From Megalobrama amblycephala (Eukaryota > Chordata > Actinopteri > Cypriniformes > Xenocyprididae), in NCBI RefSeq assembly GCF_018812025.1, contig NC_063051.1:792001-856000 (forward strand): 64,000 bases of DNA, read 5' to 3'. Position numbers and translations under genes: made by a program. The notes below the pieces were generated by a model. That model saw only the letters and a list, made by a program, of their open reading frames with translations. It did not search any database and was not told the origin of the DNA. How positions within the stretch are numbered: position 1 is the first letter of the stretch; each line of letters opens with the position of its first letter. Shown here in pieces: positions 47,998 through 62,150 of the stretch.

Positions 47998-48135
47998 TAA
48001 AATAAATAAAATAAAATAAAATAAAAAATAAAATAAAATAAAATAAAATAAAAATATAAAATAAAATAAAATATAAAATATAAAATAAAATACAAAATAA
48101 AATAAAATACAAAATAAAATAAAATAAAATAAAAA
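47998..48135. repeat. (AAAAT)n microsatellite
   Basis: About 27 imperfect units of AAAAT with AAAATAT and AAAATAC variants. Confidence 0.95.
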
Positions 48136-48189
48136 GTGACATTTATTATTATCAATGTTGAAAATAGTTTTTGCTGCTAAATATTTTTG

Positions 48190-48486
48190 TGGAAACCATC
48201 ATTCACTACCATTCAAAAGTTTGGGTAAGTATGAAAAAAAAAGAAAATAAATGAATAATTTTATTCAGAAAGGGCACATTAAATTGATCAAAAGTGTCAG
48301 TAAAGACATTTATAATGTCACAAAAGATTTCCATTTCAAATAAATGCTGTTCTTTTGTAATTTTCAAAGAAGCAGTATCATGACTTCCACAACATCAAGG
48401 AGCAAAATCTGTTTTCATATTAGAATGATTTCTGAATATAAATTAAATTTGAAAACATATTCAAATAGAAAACAGTTCAAACTGTG

Positions 48487-48528
<42 letters not shown>

Positions 48529-48630
48529 TTTCACAATATTACTGTTTTTTTTGTTTTTTTACTGTGTTTTTAACCAAACAAATGCAGCCTTGGTGAGGAT
48601 AAAAGAACAATAAAAAATTAGAAGTATTCC
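48190..48630 (+). repeat. abundant cyprinid interspersed repeat with an (AAT)n insert
   Basis: 'ttcaaaagtttgggtaagta' to 'aaatgcagccttggtgagga', the fuller form of the family at 17740 and 61317, interrupted by (AAT)n at about 48488-48527. Confidence 0.65.
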
Positions 48631-49624
48631 AATCTTTTGACTCATAGTGTGTTTAAGTGTATACAAATACACAAGCATACATACAAGAAACAAGTATCAA
48701 TACTGACCATTCATCAAAGTCTAACATGTCTATCTGAGAGAAATGTAGTCTGCATGTGCAGAGAGCAGAACGTGCGTTTGTCGATATGAACATCTGCTTG
48801 GGTCAAACTGCTGTGCAAAAGAAGGTAAGAACAAACTCTAATTAAAAGCACATTAATCTAAAGTAATTCACCAGCGAGCAGCCAGGCCAAGGTCAGAAGC
48901 ACTCCTCGTGTTATGATATGTCATGTTGTCCTAAACTGATCTGCTGTATCCCAGTATCCCATGACCCTTCAGTCTTGCCTGACTGCACTGGGTGAACCAA
49001 TGACCCGCGGGTGCAGCTGGAGGAACAGTTACTAATGAGACACAGGTGACAAATGTGGAGTTAAGTAAGCTTTGCACATTTCAGAGGATTGACTGGGGAG
49101 TTACGAACTGATTCAGATTCATTTGGGTCCCTGCATACTGTTGCTTTCCCAAAACTGCACATAGTTTGACAAATATCAATGCAAGAATTACACTGAGTCT
49201 ATTTAATTGTCTCAACATTAAGATGAATGACTTTTAAAAGAACGCTGGAGGTAAATCAAATTATTAATATTGTACAAAAGCTTAAAAAAAAAGCATGAAT
49301 TATAAGTTGAATTGTTCTCTTTATGAAAAACAATTCACAGGTTTTCTGATGGCTTGAAATGAAGCAGTAACTGGCCTGCTAAGCATATTTATGTTTTCTT
49401 TTGCAGCTTTAATTAGCATGAAATAAATTAGCAGCTGACTAATTTCAAAGGTTCTGGTAACCCAGCAGTGCACAGAGATGATACAAGACTTGTAAATGTA
49501 TGCCTGCTTTGTTCTTGAACTGTATATCCTCTACGCAGAGCTGATTATCAGTAATGCACTCATAATCAGCTCATATAATAAGGAATCTAATCTTCTTGTG
49601 CAAAAAGAGTATGCAGTATGAAAA
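48631..49624. other. unique-looking sequence, no supported gene
   Basis: No coding frame or repeat recognised. Confidence 0.3.
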
Positions 49625-50592
49625 CTTTAAGTGCCGCCATAGTACAAAAAACGAAGCATTCTTGCATTGTGTACGCTGTACTTTGTAATTGTTTGCATAC
49701 ATCCGTATGAATCAGATGGGTGTCCTTTGCTGCTGTGATGCATCTTGCTGCTTTTCCAGTGTTGAGAAATGCATTTTGAGACTGAAGATTGAGATTGAGA
49801 TCTGGGAAATTTGGAGGTCAAGTCAACACCTCAAACTCGTTGTTGTGCTCCTCAAACCATTCCTGAACCATTTTTGCTTTGTGACAGGAGCATTATCCTG
49901 CTGAAAGAGGCCACAGCCACCAGGGAATACCGTTTCCATGAAAGGGTGTACATGATCTGCAACAATGCTTAGGTAGGTGGTACGTGTCAAAGTAACATTC
50001 ACATGATTCATCAGACCAGGCCACCTTCTTCCATTGCTCCGTGGCCCGTTCTGATGTTCACGTGTCGTGGCGGTGGACAGGGGTCAGCATGGGCAGCTAT
50101 GCAGCTCCATACGCAACAAACTGTGATGCACTGTGTATTCTGACACCTTTCTATCAGAACCAGCATTAACTTCTTGAGCAATTTGAGCTACAGCAGCTCG
50201 TCTGTTGGATTGAACCACAGGGGCCAACCTTTGCTCCCCATGTGCATCAATGTGCCTTGGCCGCCCATGACCCTGTCGCCGGTTCACCACTGTTCCTTCC
50301 TTGGAGCACTTTTGATAGATACTGACCACTGCAGACCGGGAACACGCAAAAGAGCTACAGTTTTGGAGATCTAGCCATCTGGTCATCTAGCCTTCACAAT
50401 TTGGCCCTTGTCAAACTCACTCAAATCATTACGCTTGCCCATTTTTCCTGCTTCTAACACATCAACTTTGAGGTCAAAATGTTCACTTGCTGCCAAATAT
50501 ATCCCACCCACTAACAGGTGCCGTGATGAAGAGATAATCAGTGTTATTCACTTCACCTGTCAGCGCTCATAATGTTGCCTGATCGGTGTATA
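49625..50592 (-). pseudogene. Tc1-like transposon relic
   Basis: The minus strand starts near 50592 with the terminal wording 'tacaccgatcaggcaacatt'. 50441-50084 encodes the N-terminal part (MGKRNDLSEFDKGQ, then GRPRHIDAHGEQRL), a helix-turn-helix region with an internal stop. 50040-49823 has W-S-D-E-S then, after a frameshift, LFQQDNAPVTK, the second catalytic Asp. The C-terminal part has lost the usual PQSPDLNPIEH segment and its Glu. Multiple stops and frameshifts. The left end is not clear. Confidence 0.75.
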
Positions 50593-50625
50593 ATATAATA
50601 TAATATAATATAATATAATATTTAC
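50590..50625. repeat. (TAATA)n microsatellite
   Basis: Seven units beside the end of the Tc1 relic. Confidence 0.9.
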
Positions 50626-51220
50626 ATACTGTTCACTTTCTTGTCACTGTGAAATTAAAAAAAAAAAAAAAAAGTTTAAAAGAAGATTTCTGTCTCCATT
50701 ACACTTTTAGATAAATATTACCATACAAGCCTTAAAAAAAATAGTTGCAGAGTTCAAAAGGTTCTGCATAACAGGAATGCTCTGACCTTTTAAACTGAAG
50801 AACAGGATAGATGGCAAGTGTGAGAGTTGCACAACACAGATTTCACTACCACAGGCCTGGTGAAATCAGGAAGAACAAGAAAAAAATGAGGACAACAACA
50901 ACAAAAAAAATCTCAAAATCTGAAGGAAAGTGCATACAGGCTGCTAACCCAGTTTTGGGGATGTGATACAAGGTGGGTGATGCTACTCTGGAGATCTCTG
51001 CTTCTGAGAGGGTCTGTGTGAGTTTATAAATAGCCGGAGGAAACAACAGATCGCACATCAATGAATAATACTCTGAAAAAGGAATGGCTGGAAGATAGAT
51101 GCTGGCGCTTTACGCTCGCATGCCAGAGCACCACACCGCTCCACTGCACACAGATCTGCTTCTGAACACACCCACGTTACGAGAATACACCATTATTACA
51201 TCACCATGACAGCATATATA
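50626..51220. other. no recognisable gene
   Basis: 50628-50650 ('ctgttcactttcttgtcact') is a third, short copy of a segment repeated at 51462 and 51597. The remainder is unique-looking. Confidence 0.35.
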
Positions 51221-51445
<225 letters not shown>

Positions 51446-51461
51446 CACACACACACACACA

Positions 51462-51690
51462 CATGTTCACTTTCATGTCACTGGGTAAATAAAAGTTCAT
51501 AAAAATAAATATTTTTTTCTTCTTTAGTTTGGACTAGCTTATATGCATGCAGTAATAATGTATTATATTATACTATATTATATATGAAAATAGCATCATG
51601 TTCACTTTCTTGTCACTGGGTAAATAAAAGCTCATAAAAATAGATCCAATTTTTTTTTTCTTTAGTTTGGACTAGCTTATATGCATGCAA
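51462..51690 (+). repeat. ~135-bp direct duplication
   Basis: 'catgttcactttcatgtcac', 'tgggtaaataaaagttcata' and 'ggactagcttatatgcatgc' at 51462-51556 recur at 51597-51689 with few changes. Confidence 0.85.
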
Positions 51691-51762
51691 AAGCAAAAAT
51701 ATACAAATAATAATAATAGTAATTTTAGTAATAATGTCTCAGAAGCATATTCCATACATTAA

Positions 51763-52710
51763 AGGGTTAGTTCACCCAAAAATGAAAATTATGTCATTAA
51801 TGACTCACCCTCATGTCGTTCCAAACCCGTAAGACCTTCGGAACACAGTTTAAGATATTTTAGATTTAGTCCGAGAGCTTTCTGTCCCTCCATTGAAAAT
51901 GTATGTACGGTATACTGTCCATGTCCAGAAAGGTAATAAAAACATCATCAAAGTAGTCCATGTGACATCAGAGGGTCAGTTAGAATTTGTTGAAGTATCA
52001 AATACATTTTGGTCCAAAAATAACAAAAACTATGACTTTATTCAGCATTGTATTCTCTTTCCATTGAATTGATTCCATTGAATCCTTTCATCTGTCGGCG
52101 TTGGTAATGCACTTTTACGTCGCCTTGGTTGTTTTTGGCGATTAGGACATCCGCGACATGCACACTTACACACCATTTTAAAAAATATAGCAATACCAAA
52201 ATACAAACAATGTAGAATAGCTTGAATACAGCGTGCGTCTCCCTCAGACTGTAAACGAAGCTCGGGCGCACCGGATAACACGTCAGCAGCGTCACTGTGG
52301 AGTCGTGAACCACACTCCGGAGCAGAAGGGGGCAGTAATGCACCAATCGCCGTAAAACAGGAAAGAAGAAGCAGCGTGAACGCGGATTGACAACAGACCC
52401 GGAAGAGAATACAATGCTGAATAAAGTGGTAGTTTTTGTTATTTTTGGACCAAAATGTATTTTCGATGCTTCAACAAACTCTAACTAACCCACTGATGTC
52501 ACATGGACTACTTTGATGATGTTTTATTACCTTTCTGGACATGGACAGTATACCGTACATACATTTTCAATGGAGGGACAGAAAGCTCTCGGACTAAATC
52601 TAAAATATCTTAAACTGTGTTCTGAAGATGAACGGAAGTCTTACGGGTGTGGAACGACATGAGGATGAGTCATTAATGACATAATTTTCATTTTTGGGTG
52701 AACTAACCCT
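51763..52710. mobile_element. TTAA-flanked long-hairpin element, 948 bp
   Basis: AGGGTTAGTTCACCCAAAAA starts directly after TTAA (51759-51762), and its complement ends directly before TTAA (52711-52714). The inverse arms are about 310 bp each (51763-52075 and 52400-52710), about 95 percent alike by eye, around a ~320-bp GC-richer loop. TTAA targets are used by piggyBac and Kolobok. No transposase frame. Confidence 0.85.
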
Positions 52711-53410
52711 TTAATGTGTAAAACTTTGGTTGCACCAAATAGTATTTGCACTGGGGGAAAAAAATAAATAAAATTCTTCACTGTAAGGGTGAATGCCTGG
52801 TGTTTAGTGCCTAAATGTTGCCCGGCTATCAGTCTCTGGCCTCTGAGGGCATGTGTGTGTGTGTGTGTGTGTGTGAAATGTAGCTGAGGGTACGGTTTAC
52901 ACAAGCGCTCGCACAGCTTATGTCTCAGAAAGCACTCGCGCCTTGTGGGCTCGCTGATAAGAGGCCGCCATCAGCTCCGCTTTGTGATAGAAAACACGCA
53001 GCCGGAGTCACTGGCCCCAGAGAAGACGAGTAAGGCTAAAGAAAAGTCTATTACGCTCAATAAACCTCTCTTAGACGCCTCCCATTCAAAAGCTAAGAGA
53101 CAGAAAAAAAGAAAAAGCAATAAAAATATGGGATATTGTCCTGCTAGCAAATTGATTTTTCTCTCTGCAAAATAAGAAGCTGATGTGATGGTAGTGACTC
53201 TTTCTGTTGTAGATGATATTTATATATATAAATATACACATTACATACATATACACATATACATATACATCAATGTGCAATGCAATAAAATAAACACTTG
53301 AGGCATCAGTTGTGACCTATATAATGAATATAATAAATATCCTAAAACAAAACACAATAAAATAAAATAATATCAAATAAAATAAAAGGTGCATAAAAAA
53401 GGCTTTGACA
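52711..53410. other. no recognisable gene; (GT)n at 52853-52874
   Basis: Frame 52945-53175 is Lys-rich at its end and has no domain. Confidence 0.35.
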
Positions 53411-53425
53411 ACTGAAAATTGGTTT

Positions 53426-55840
<2,415 letters not shown>

Positions 55841-55877
55841 AGGGGCCAGGAACCTTAGGCGCATATGCATGCACTAA

Positions 55878-56507
55878 GGGCATGTTTACACCTGGTCACT
55901 TCATGTGTTTTCTCTGATCGGATGTCTATCTGATTTATCAAACTGATTTAATTTACACATAAATGTGTCTCCGCAAAACGGATATAAATCCGATCTTCAA
56001 TTCCCATGCTATATAGATTTAATGGGGTTCACGTCACCGAAAGCAACAAATATGAGCTGCATTTTATTGATCATCAGCTATTTTCAAGACCGCAATAGGA
56101 GAGAGCGTGGCCACAGCACTGGTAAAATCATTACTTTTAATGAAGATTACTTTCAGTTTGATTTGCACGTCGGCTTGCTGAATAGATACTCAGCTGCTCA
56201 TCTGCGGCGATGTGTGCTGTAGTAGCACTATCATATCTGTCTATAACATGTTATTTATCCTATAACACGCTCTCACACATTTATTTTTAGTGTTTTTGGG
56301 AGGAGTTAAATTTGGTTTCAACAACCAGATGCATTTAGACTTGTTCAGTTTTGACTGGAATGCGTCACCTCCTGAAGTGGTTTGAGCGACTGGATTTATA
56401 TCCGTCGAGAATGCATTTTGGAGGGCATTTTCACCTGGTCTTTTCACAATCGGATAACTATCTGATCAGAGAAAACGCATGAAGTGACCAGGTGTAAACA
56501 GGCCCTA
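55878..56507. mobile_element. PIF/Harbinger-like MITE, 630 bp
   Basis: Ends GGGCATGTTTACACCTGGTC and complement GGGCCTGTTTACACCTGGTC, inverse over about 45 bp (CACTTCATG(C/T)GTTTTCTCTGATC). Flanked by TAA (55875-55877 and 56508-56510), the three-base target of Harbinger elements. The small frame at 55965-56222 shows no transposase domain. Confidence 0.8.
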
Positions 56508-57803
56508 AGGGTGTGACTTGATCTCGTGGTATTAAAATGTGATGAGATTTCTCGTCGAGGTGAAAAGCTGTCACGCTGACGGAAAATTAGTACCGCTATG
56601 TTTACATTTCATTACGGTGCCCACCGCGGCACCGCCTTCAGTGTTGTTTTGCTTTTTTTTTATAGAAATAAAAACCATTTAATTCAGTTGGATAACAGTC
56701 GCTTAAATTGTAAACTATTGTAAACGTCTGCTCAGTGCAGCAGGAATCATAGTTCACTGATCATGTGACGAGAGTAAGGCGAGATGACTGACAAGACCAT
56801 GGCAGAGGATTTGTTGCACAACAGAGCTGATAAATGTCTTATCTTGTAGAATGCGCGCTCAGCACCGCCGCTGCCTATACACACAGTATGTGCAATCGAA
56901 AATTGAATGCTTTCATCATATCTAACAGTGCAAACATGATGTAACTAAGAGATTCATTGAATAAAACGGGAGTTTTGGTGCGAATCAAGAACTCAGTCAC
57001 TGATAAACTCGCACTGTTTGATTGACAGCTCCAGCGATTGTAAAGGGAGCGTTCTTTGATCGCTTTTAATCACCATTTAAATAACACATTATTTTCATCC
57101 AACTAAGAAAAACAAAATGAAGTTGACCGTTTAGTCACTGGTTTGATTTACTGACACATAGACAAAGAATATGTGACTGTACATGAATCATTAATATCAG
57201 ATCAGGCATTAGAATGAACACAGTTACTTACATGATGTTGCATTACTGTTGAGTTCATATCATATAAGTCTGTTTGCAAAGCCTGCTCCAAAATCCAGTT
57301 GATTTACTGAAGAATTCACAGTGAAATGTACTGAATACAAATAAATAAAGCACAACTGAGACTTTCACATTGTTGAAAATAAATAACCATATTCCTAGCA
57401 TTAGGATCCTTTGAAAGGTAATGTTATTTTTAGTCCTGTATCGCTCTTCTCTCCTCATCATCTCACTAACACACCAGTGGGCGGGGCTAACATTTGTTGA
57501 TCTGTGGTTCTTTCCGTTCTTCTGTGGAGGCGGCGTTTCACCCATCTATGATATTTACAAGTTGTTTGCTGGGCCTGGTGTCAATAAAAGCTTTTATTGG
57601 ACTAACAAGGAAGCAACCTCTTATATATCAAAAGGTCAAGGAAAAGTTGATTTCTCAATTCAGGACCCCTTTAAAACATTTCAAAATGCACCTGCAGACT
57701 ATTTTTCCAGTCATGTATTTTGTCATTGAGGATTTCTTAAAAATACTGTGCAAAATTCTCGTTTCGTCTCATGAACCCAATCTCGTGTCTCGTCACACCC
57801 CTA
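56508..57803. mobile_element. hAT element (left end displaced by the Harbinger insertion)
   Basis: Left TAAGGGTGTGACTTGATCTC and right complement TAGGGGTGTGACGAGACACG. The TAA shared with the Harbinger target duplication is this element's first three bases. Possible 8-bp flanks GCATGCAC (55867-55874) and GTAGGCAC (57804-57811), 6 of 8 alike. Inside are 'gatttctcgtcgaggtgaaa' and, to the right, a second element's wording ('cagtgggcggggctaacatt', 57470-57700). No intact transposase. Confidence 0.65.
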
Positions 57804-58000
57804 GTAGGCACCTATTGTAATCATTAGTGTTCCTTTTATTATTATTCCGCTCATGAAGTCTATGGACACCCATAGAAATGCTTGCGGGAAAGTTATGAAA
57901 TTTGGCACACAGATAGAGGACAGTCTGAACATTAGCCACAGCAATTTTGGAGTCTCTAACTATCGCCCTAGCGCCACCAACTGTCCAAAGTTGCACTCAC

Positions 58001-59498
58001 GTTTATACTAATAACATTTGAACCGTAAGAAAAACTTATTTTTTCCTCTGATTCCTTGGCTCAAGATGATTGCAATTGTTAATATTATTATTAATTACTA
58101 TTTCATTGAAAAAGATTATTTACCAATTTTACCATTGCTGAAGTCTAGCATTAGACTTATTGGTCAGTGTTAGAGTGTGAACGTAAACAAGTGAGACAAA
58201 ACAACTAATACATGCATGCCAAAATATGAGATCTGTGGCAAAATATCTGTGCGTTGTGCCTGATAGTGCAGCCCAAGTTCTCACTCTAAGACATGGTGTA
58301 AGAACCGCACAAAGCATGACACAGGAGTGATCGCTACAGTACTGAACGTGGAAGCGCCCCTGACAACACAGACATGATGCAGAAGGGAAGACACCCAAAG
58401 CATCTGATACACATAAACGGCAGCCTTCATGAGCAGTGAAGGCTACGGCTCATGGAGAACAAGAGCGTAGCAATAAAAGAAGATTGGACACCATCCCCGG
58501 GGTGTTTCATGATAAGGGGATCGTGTAGGCTGTAATGAAGACGCAGGCAGTGTATCAGAAAAACAGGAAAAGAGATGCGAGGTATTTGTCGACCCCAGAT
58601 GTGTGCCGAACATCAAATCCTCTGCAGCTATTCCACTGGAGCGCTGCTCCAAATACCAATCACGGGTCCCGCTGGTTGCCCTGGCAACAGCACTCCTCTC
58701 CAATATAGTAAGCAGCAGGCTTCTAAGGAGACGCTTCTCTCTTTTTTTTTTTTTGACATCCTCCTTCCCATTTTGAGACCTTCTTCTAAGTTTATTCGTC
58801 TTTCTATCTGTTCCCCTATCTGTTTCTTCTCCTTTTCACACCACAGGTCTGACCACACATCTTGACCGGTGAAGAAGCTCTAGATGGAAAGGTGTGGAAG
58901 CATTTCCGATACCTGTGTTCCAGAGGACGCGTCCTCAACTCCCCGAAGATGAACTTTCCCCTGCGGGACGCACCTTCACATTGAATTTCACGCCTCATGT
59001 GGTTCCTGCATGATTGACGTTAAGATTGAAGGTTGTTTACATGCAGTGGACACAGGTTAAGCTCAATCGGCAATACTTGTGGCATAATGTTGATTATTAC
59101 AAACATCAATTTCCATAATTTACATAAAAAAAGCAAAAATCTGGCCTATATATTAAATGGGGCCAATACAACATTAAAATACTGATTGTTTCAATAGAAT
59201 AGACACAACATTTTATGATGTTAACGTGATTTTAGTGTGAAAAATGGCTTACTAACATTTTGAGCAAAATCATATCCAATTTTACAACTTTGTTGCCATG
59301 ACAAGGCCTAAAAAAATAAAATGAACATAAAAACTTTACAGCTCAAATTTTCTAACATAAGAATTAATATAAGTGCTTTTATAAAACATTTTGGCTTTTA
59401 AAATTGCTTCTGGTGTAATTTTGCTTTTTTAAAAGAAAATGAGGGATGAGCTAAAATGATCTTTTGCCTTAATCAAAATTAAGTTGTCTGGGCTTTAA
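58001..59498. other. unique-looking sequence, no supported gene
   Basis: 58540-59000 is balanced in composition. Overlapping short frames on both strands have no recognisable domain. Confidence 0.35.
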
Positions 59499-60436
59499 AG
59501 GTGCCCTAGAACTAGTTTTTACGAGATGTAATATAAGTCTAAGGTGTCCCCTGAATGTGTCTGTGAAGTTTCAGCTCAAAATACCTCATAGATTTTTTGT
59601 AATTAATTTTTTTAACTGCCTATTTTGGGGCATCATTAACTATGCACCGATTCAGGCTGCGTCCCCTTTAAATCACGCGCTCCCTGCCCCCGAGCTCTCG
59701 ACTATAATACAGTGCATTTACAAAGTTCACACAGCTAATATAACCCTCAAATGGATCTTTACAAGATGTTCGTCATGCATGCTGCATGCATGCGTCGGAT
59801 CATGTGAGTATAGTATTTATTTGGATGTTTACATTTGATTCTGAATGAGTTTTAAGCTATGCTCTGTGGGTAAAGCTAACATTACACACTGTTGGAGAGA
59901 TTTATAAAGAATGAAGATGTGTTTGTGCATTATACAGACTGCAAGTGTTTAAAAATGAAAATAGCGACGGCTCTCTTGTCTCCGCATTTTAACCACATTT
60001 AACAGTACATTAGCAACATGCTAACGAAACATTTAGAAAGACAATTCACAAATATCACTAAAAATATCACGTAATCATGGATCATGTCAGTTATTATCGC
60101 TCCATCTGCCATTTTTCGCTGTTGTTCTTGCTTGCTTACCTAGTCTGATGATTCAGCTGTGCACAGATCCAGACGTTCTGCCCTTGTGTAATGCCTTGAA
60201 CATGAGCTGGCATATGCAAATATTGGGGGCGTACATATTAATGATCCCGACTGTTACGTAACAGTCGGTGTTATGTTGAGATTTGCCTGTTCTTCGGAGG
60301 TCTTTTAAACAAATGAGATTTACACAAGAAGGAGGAAACAATGGTGTTTGAGACTCACTGTATGTCATTTCCATGTACTGAACTCTTGTAATTCAACTAT
60401 GCCAAGGTAAATTCAATTTTTGATTCTAGGGCACCT
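59499..60436. mobile_element. TTAA-flanked non-autonomous element, 938 bp
   Basis: AGGTGCCCTAGAA follows TTAA (59495-59498), and its complement TTCTAGGGCACCT ends before TTAA (60437-60440). Short (13-bp) inverted ends; piggyBac or Kolobok type. Internal 'gtctgtgaagtttcagctca' and 'atgtaatataagtct' are shared with the elements at 7000, 7630 and 27847. Confidence 0.8.
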
Positions 60437-60440
60437 TTAA

Positions 60441-61000
60441 ATCAGATGTGTAGCTGTTTTACTTGATAAACTACATGGAAACTACTTTGCTCAGTAAGAT
60501 TCACATTGCAAGATGCAACACGTATGTTATGAATTACATTCGGACACATTTTATGAATACAAATGTCTAAAAACATGACAAGAATGGCATAGAAATTATA
60601 AATATGATCATGTCATGCATAACTGACTGCATGCATTAGTAATCATATTAATCATACAGTAATCATATTTGGCATTCATACAGAACACCCTAGAATCGGT
60701 AAAGTAACGCTCAAAGCCACCATATAACAACTCAATTGCAACGCCCTGGCAACCACCCAGAAGTGCACATTTAACTCAGAAAATGTAAAAATCCTGTAAT
60801 GGACTTTAACCGATGTGTACAGACTTTGTGAAACCACTGAAATGCGGCTGCAGCGTCTTTTCTGTGTCCTCTTCCCTTGTACCTGAACCTTCTCTCTGCC
60901 TATTCTCTCTGTCCATTCTGAGAAATAACATGCTGTCCTTTTACACTCTGTTGAGTTCAGACCTGCCAGACCGGCCTCTTCCACTCCACTGACACCAGCC
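60441..61000. other. no recognisable gene
   Basis: Unique-looking. A 200-codon minus-strand frame here and beyond is created by the (CA)n tract. Confidence 0.35.
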
Positions 61001-61002
61001 CT

Positions 61003-61105
<103 letters not shown>

Positions 61106-61316
61106 ACCTGGAATCGAGAAGCCACCAGATATTCAGCTGAAGGATCCAGACTGTTCTGATATGACATCACCTGCACATTCAGGTATAAATGTACATAATA
61201 TAGAACTGCTTTTGAATGCAAGAGTGCTGGAAACATGTTCACTAGTTCATACAGTTTGTGAAATCTAATAGAGGTCAAACTGTGGACTTTACAGTTCTTG
61301 TTTCTTCAAAAGTTTC

Positions 61317-61600
61317 TTATTAGATTTTTTAATGATTTTAAAAGACGTCTCTTCTGCTCACCAAGGCTGCATTTATTTGATCAAAAATACAGTAAAAACA
61401 GTAAAATTGTAAAATATTATTTCAATTTAAAATGGCTGCTTTCTATTTGAATATATTGCAAAATGTAATTTATTCCTGTGATGCAAAGCTGAATTTTCAT
61501 CATTACTCCAGTACATAACCCCAATAGAAATCTTTTGTAATATTATAAATGTCTTTACTGTCACTTTTGATTGATTTAATGTGTCCTTGTTGAATATTTT
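61317..61600 (-). repeat. abundant cyprinid interspersed repeat, minus orientation
   Basis: 'cttctgctcaccaaggctgc', 'ttcctgtgatgcaaagctga' and 'aatgtctttactgtcacttt' are complements of the family's parts. Confidence 0.65.
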
Positions 61601-61607
61601 TTATATT

Positions 61608-61680
61608 TCTTTATTTATTTATCCTTTATTTAACCAGAAGAAGACCTCACTGAGATTAAAAATCTCTTTTACAGGAGTGT
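61608..61680. repeat. LINE-type 3' fragment
   Basis: 'tttatcctttatttaaccag' and 'cactgagattaaaaatctct' are the end wording of a common fish retroelement. Confidence 0.4.
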
Positions 61681-62063
61681 TTAATAAAAGAATGAATCAA
61701 AAATGAACTGATGTTGAACTGTTGTGTATGTACAAGTGAAACTAGATATTCAATGAGGAAAAAAATGACTTGATTTTGTCCACGGAGTAGATCATGCAAT
61801 GTGGAAATGACATTCCAATTTGTATGACATCAGCTGAAAAGAAAGGTAATCGACTAAGTGGAGCATGCTGTAACATTTTGATGAAGGATTATGAAGACAA
61901 ACAATTTGAAATAATGTCCACAATCATTCATCATTCATGCACAAGAATGCACAGAAGAATTACTTGCAACAAGACCAGGAAAATGTATTAAAAAGTGTCA
62001 TGTCATTTAATGTCATGTTGACTTGTGTTACAAAATGTTCTGTAAATGTATTGGAAGTAATAT
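61681..62063. other. no recognisable feature
   Basis: AT-rich sequence; the frame at 61794-61991 has no domain. Confidence 0.35.
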
Positions 62064-62150
62064 ACAGGCCTGTGGCCTAGCGGTTAACACACATGCTCAT
62101 GCAGGTGATGAAAAGTGTTCAAATCTCGTCACTCTGTCAAAAATTACAGG
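62064..62150 (+). repeat. tRNA-derived SINE head
   Basis: 'tgtggcctagcggttaacac' is an A-box region and 'agtgttcaaatctcgtcact' a B-box region at tRNA spacing. The acceptor stem does not pair as in a functional tRNA, and the body runs on into non-tRNA sequence. Confidence 0.55.

Larger units (their letters stand above)
55842..58000. mobile_element. old fish repeat ('aggggccaggaac'), split by nested insertions
   Basis: 'ttattaggggccaggaacct' on the left and 'cctattgtaatcattagtgt' through 'gaaatttggcacacagatag' and 'gaggacagtctgaacattag' on the right are the wording of a widespread fish repeat. The hAT and Harbinger elements sit between. Confidence 0.45.

Noticed and set aside
62064..62150. Functional tRNA gene
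   Set aside because: A and B box words are present, but stems do not pair and the sequence runs on as a SINE.
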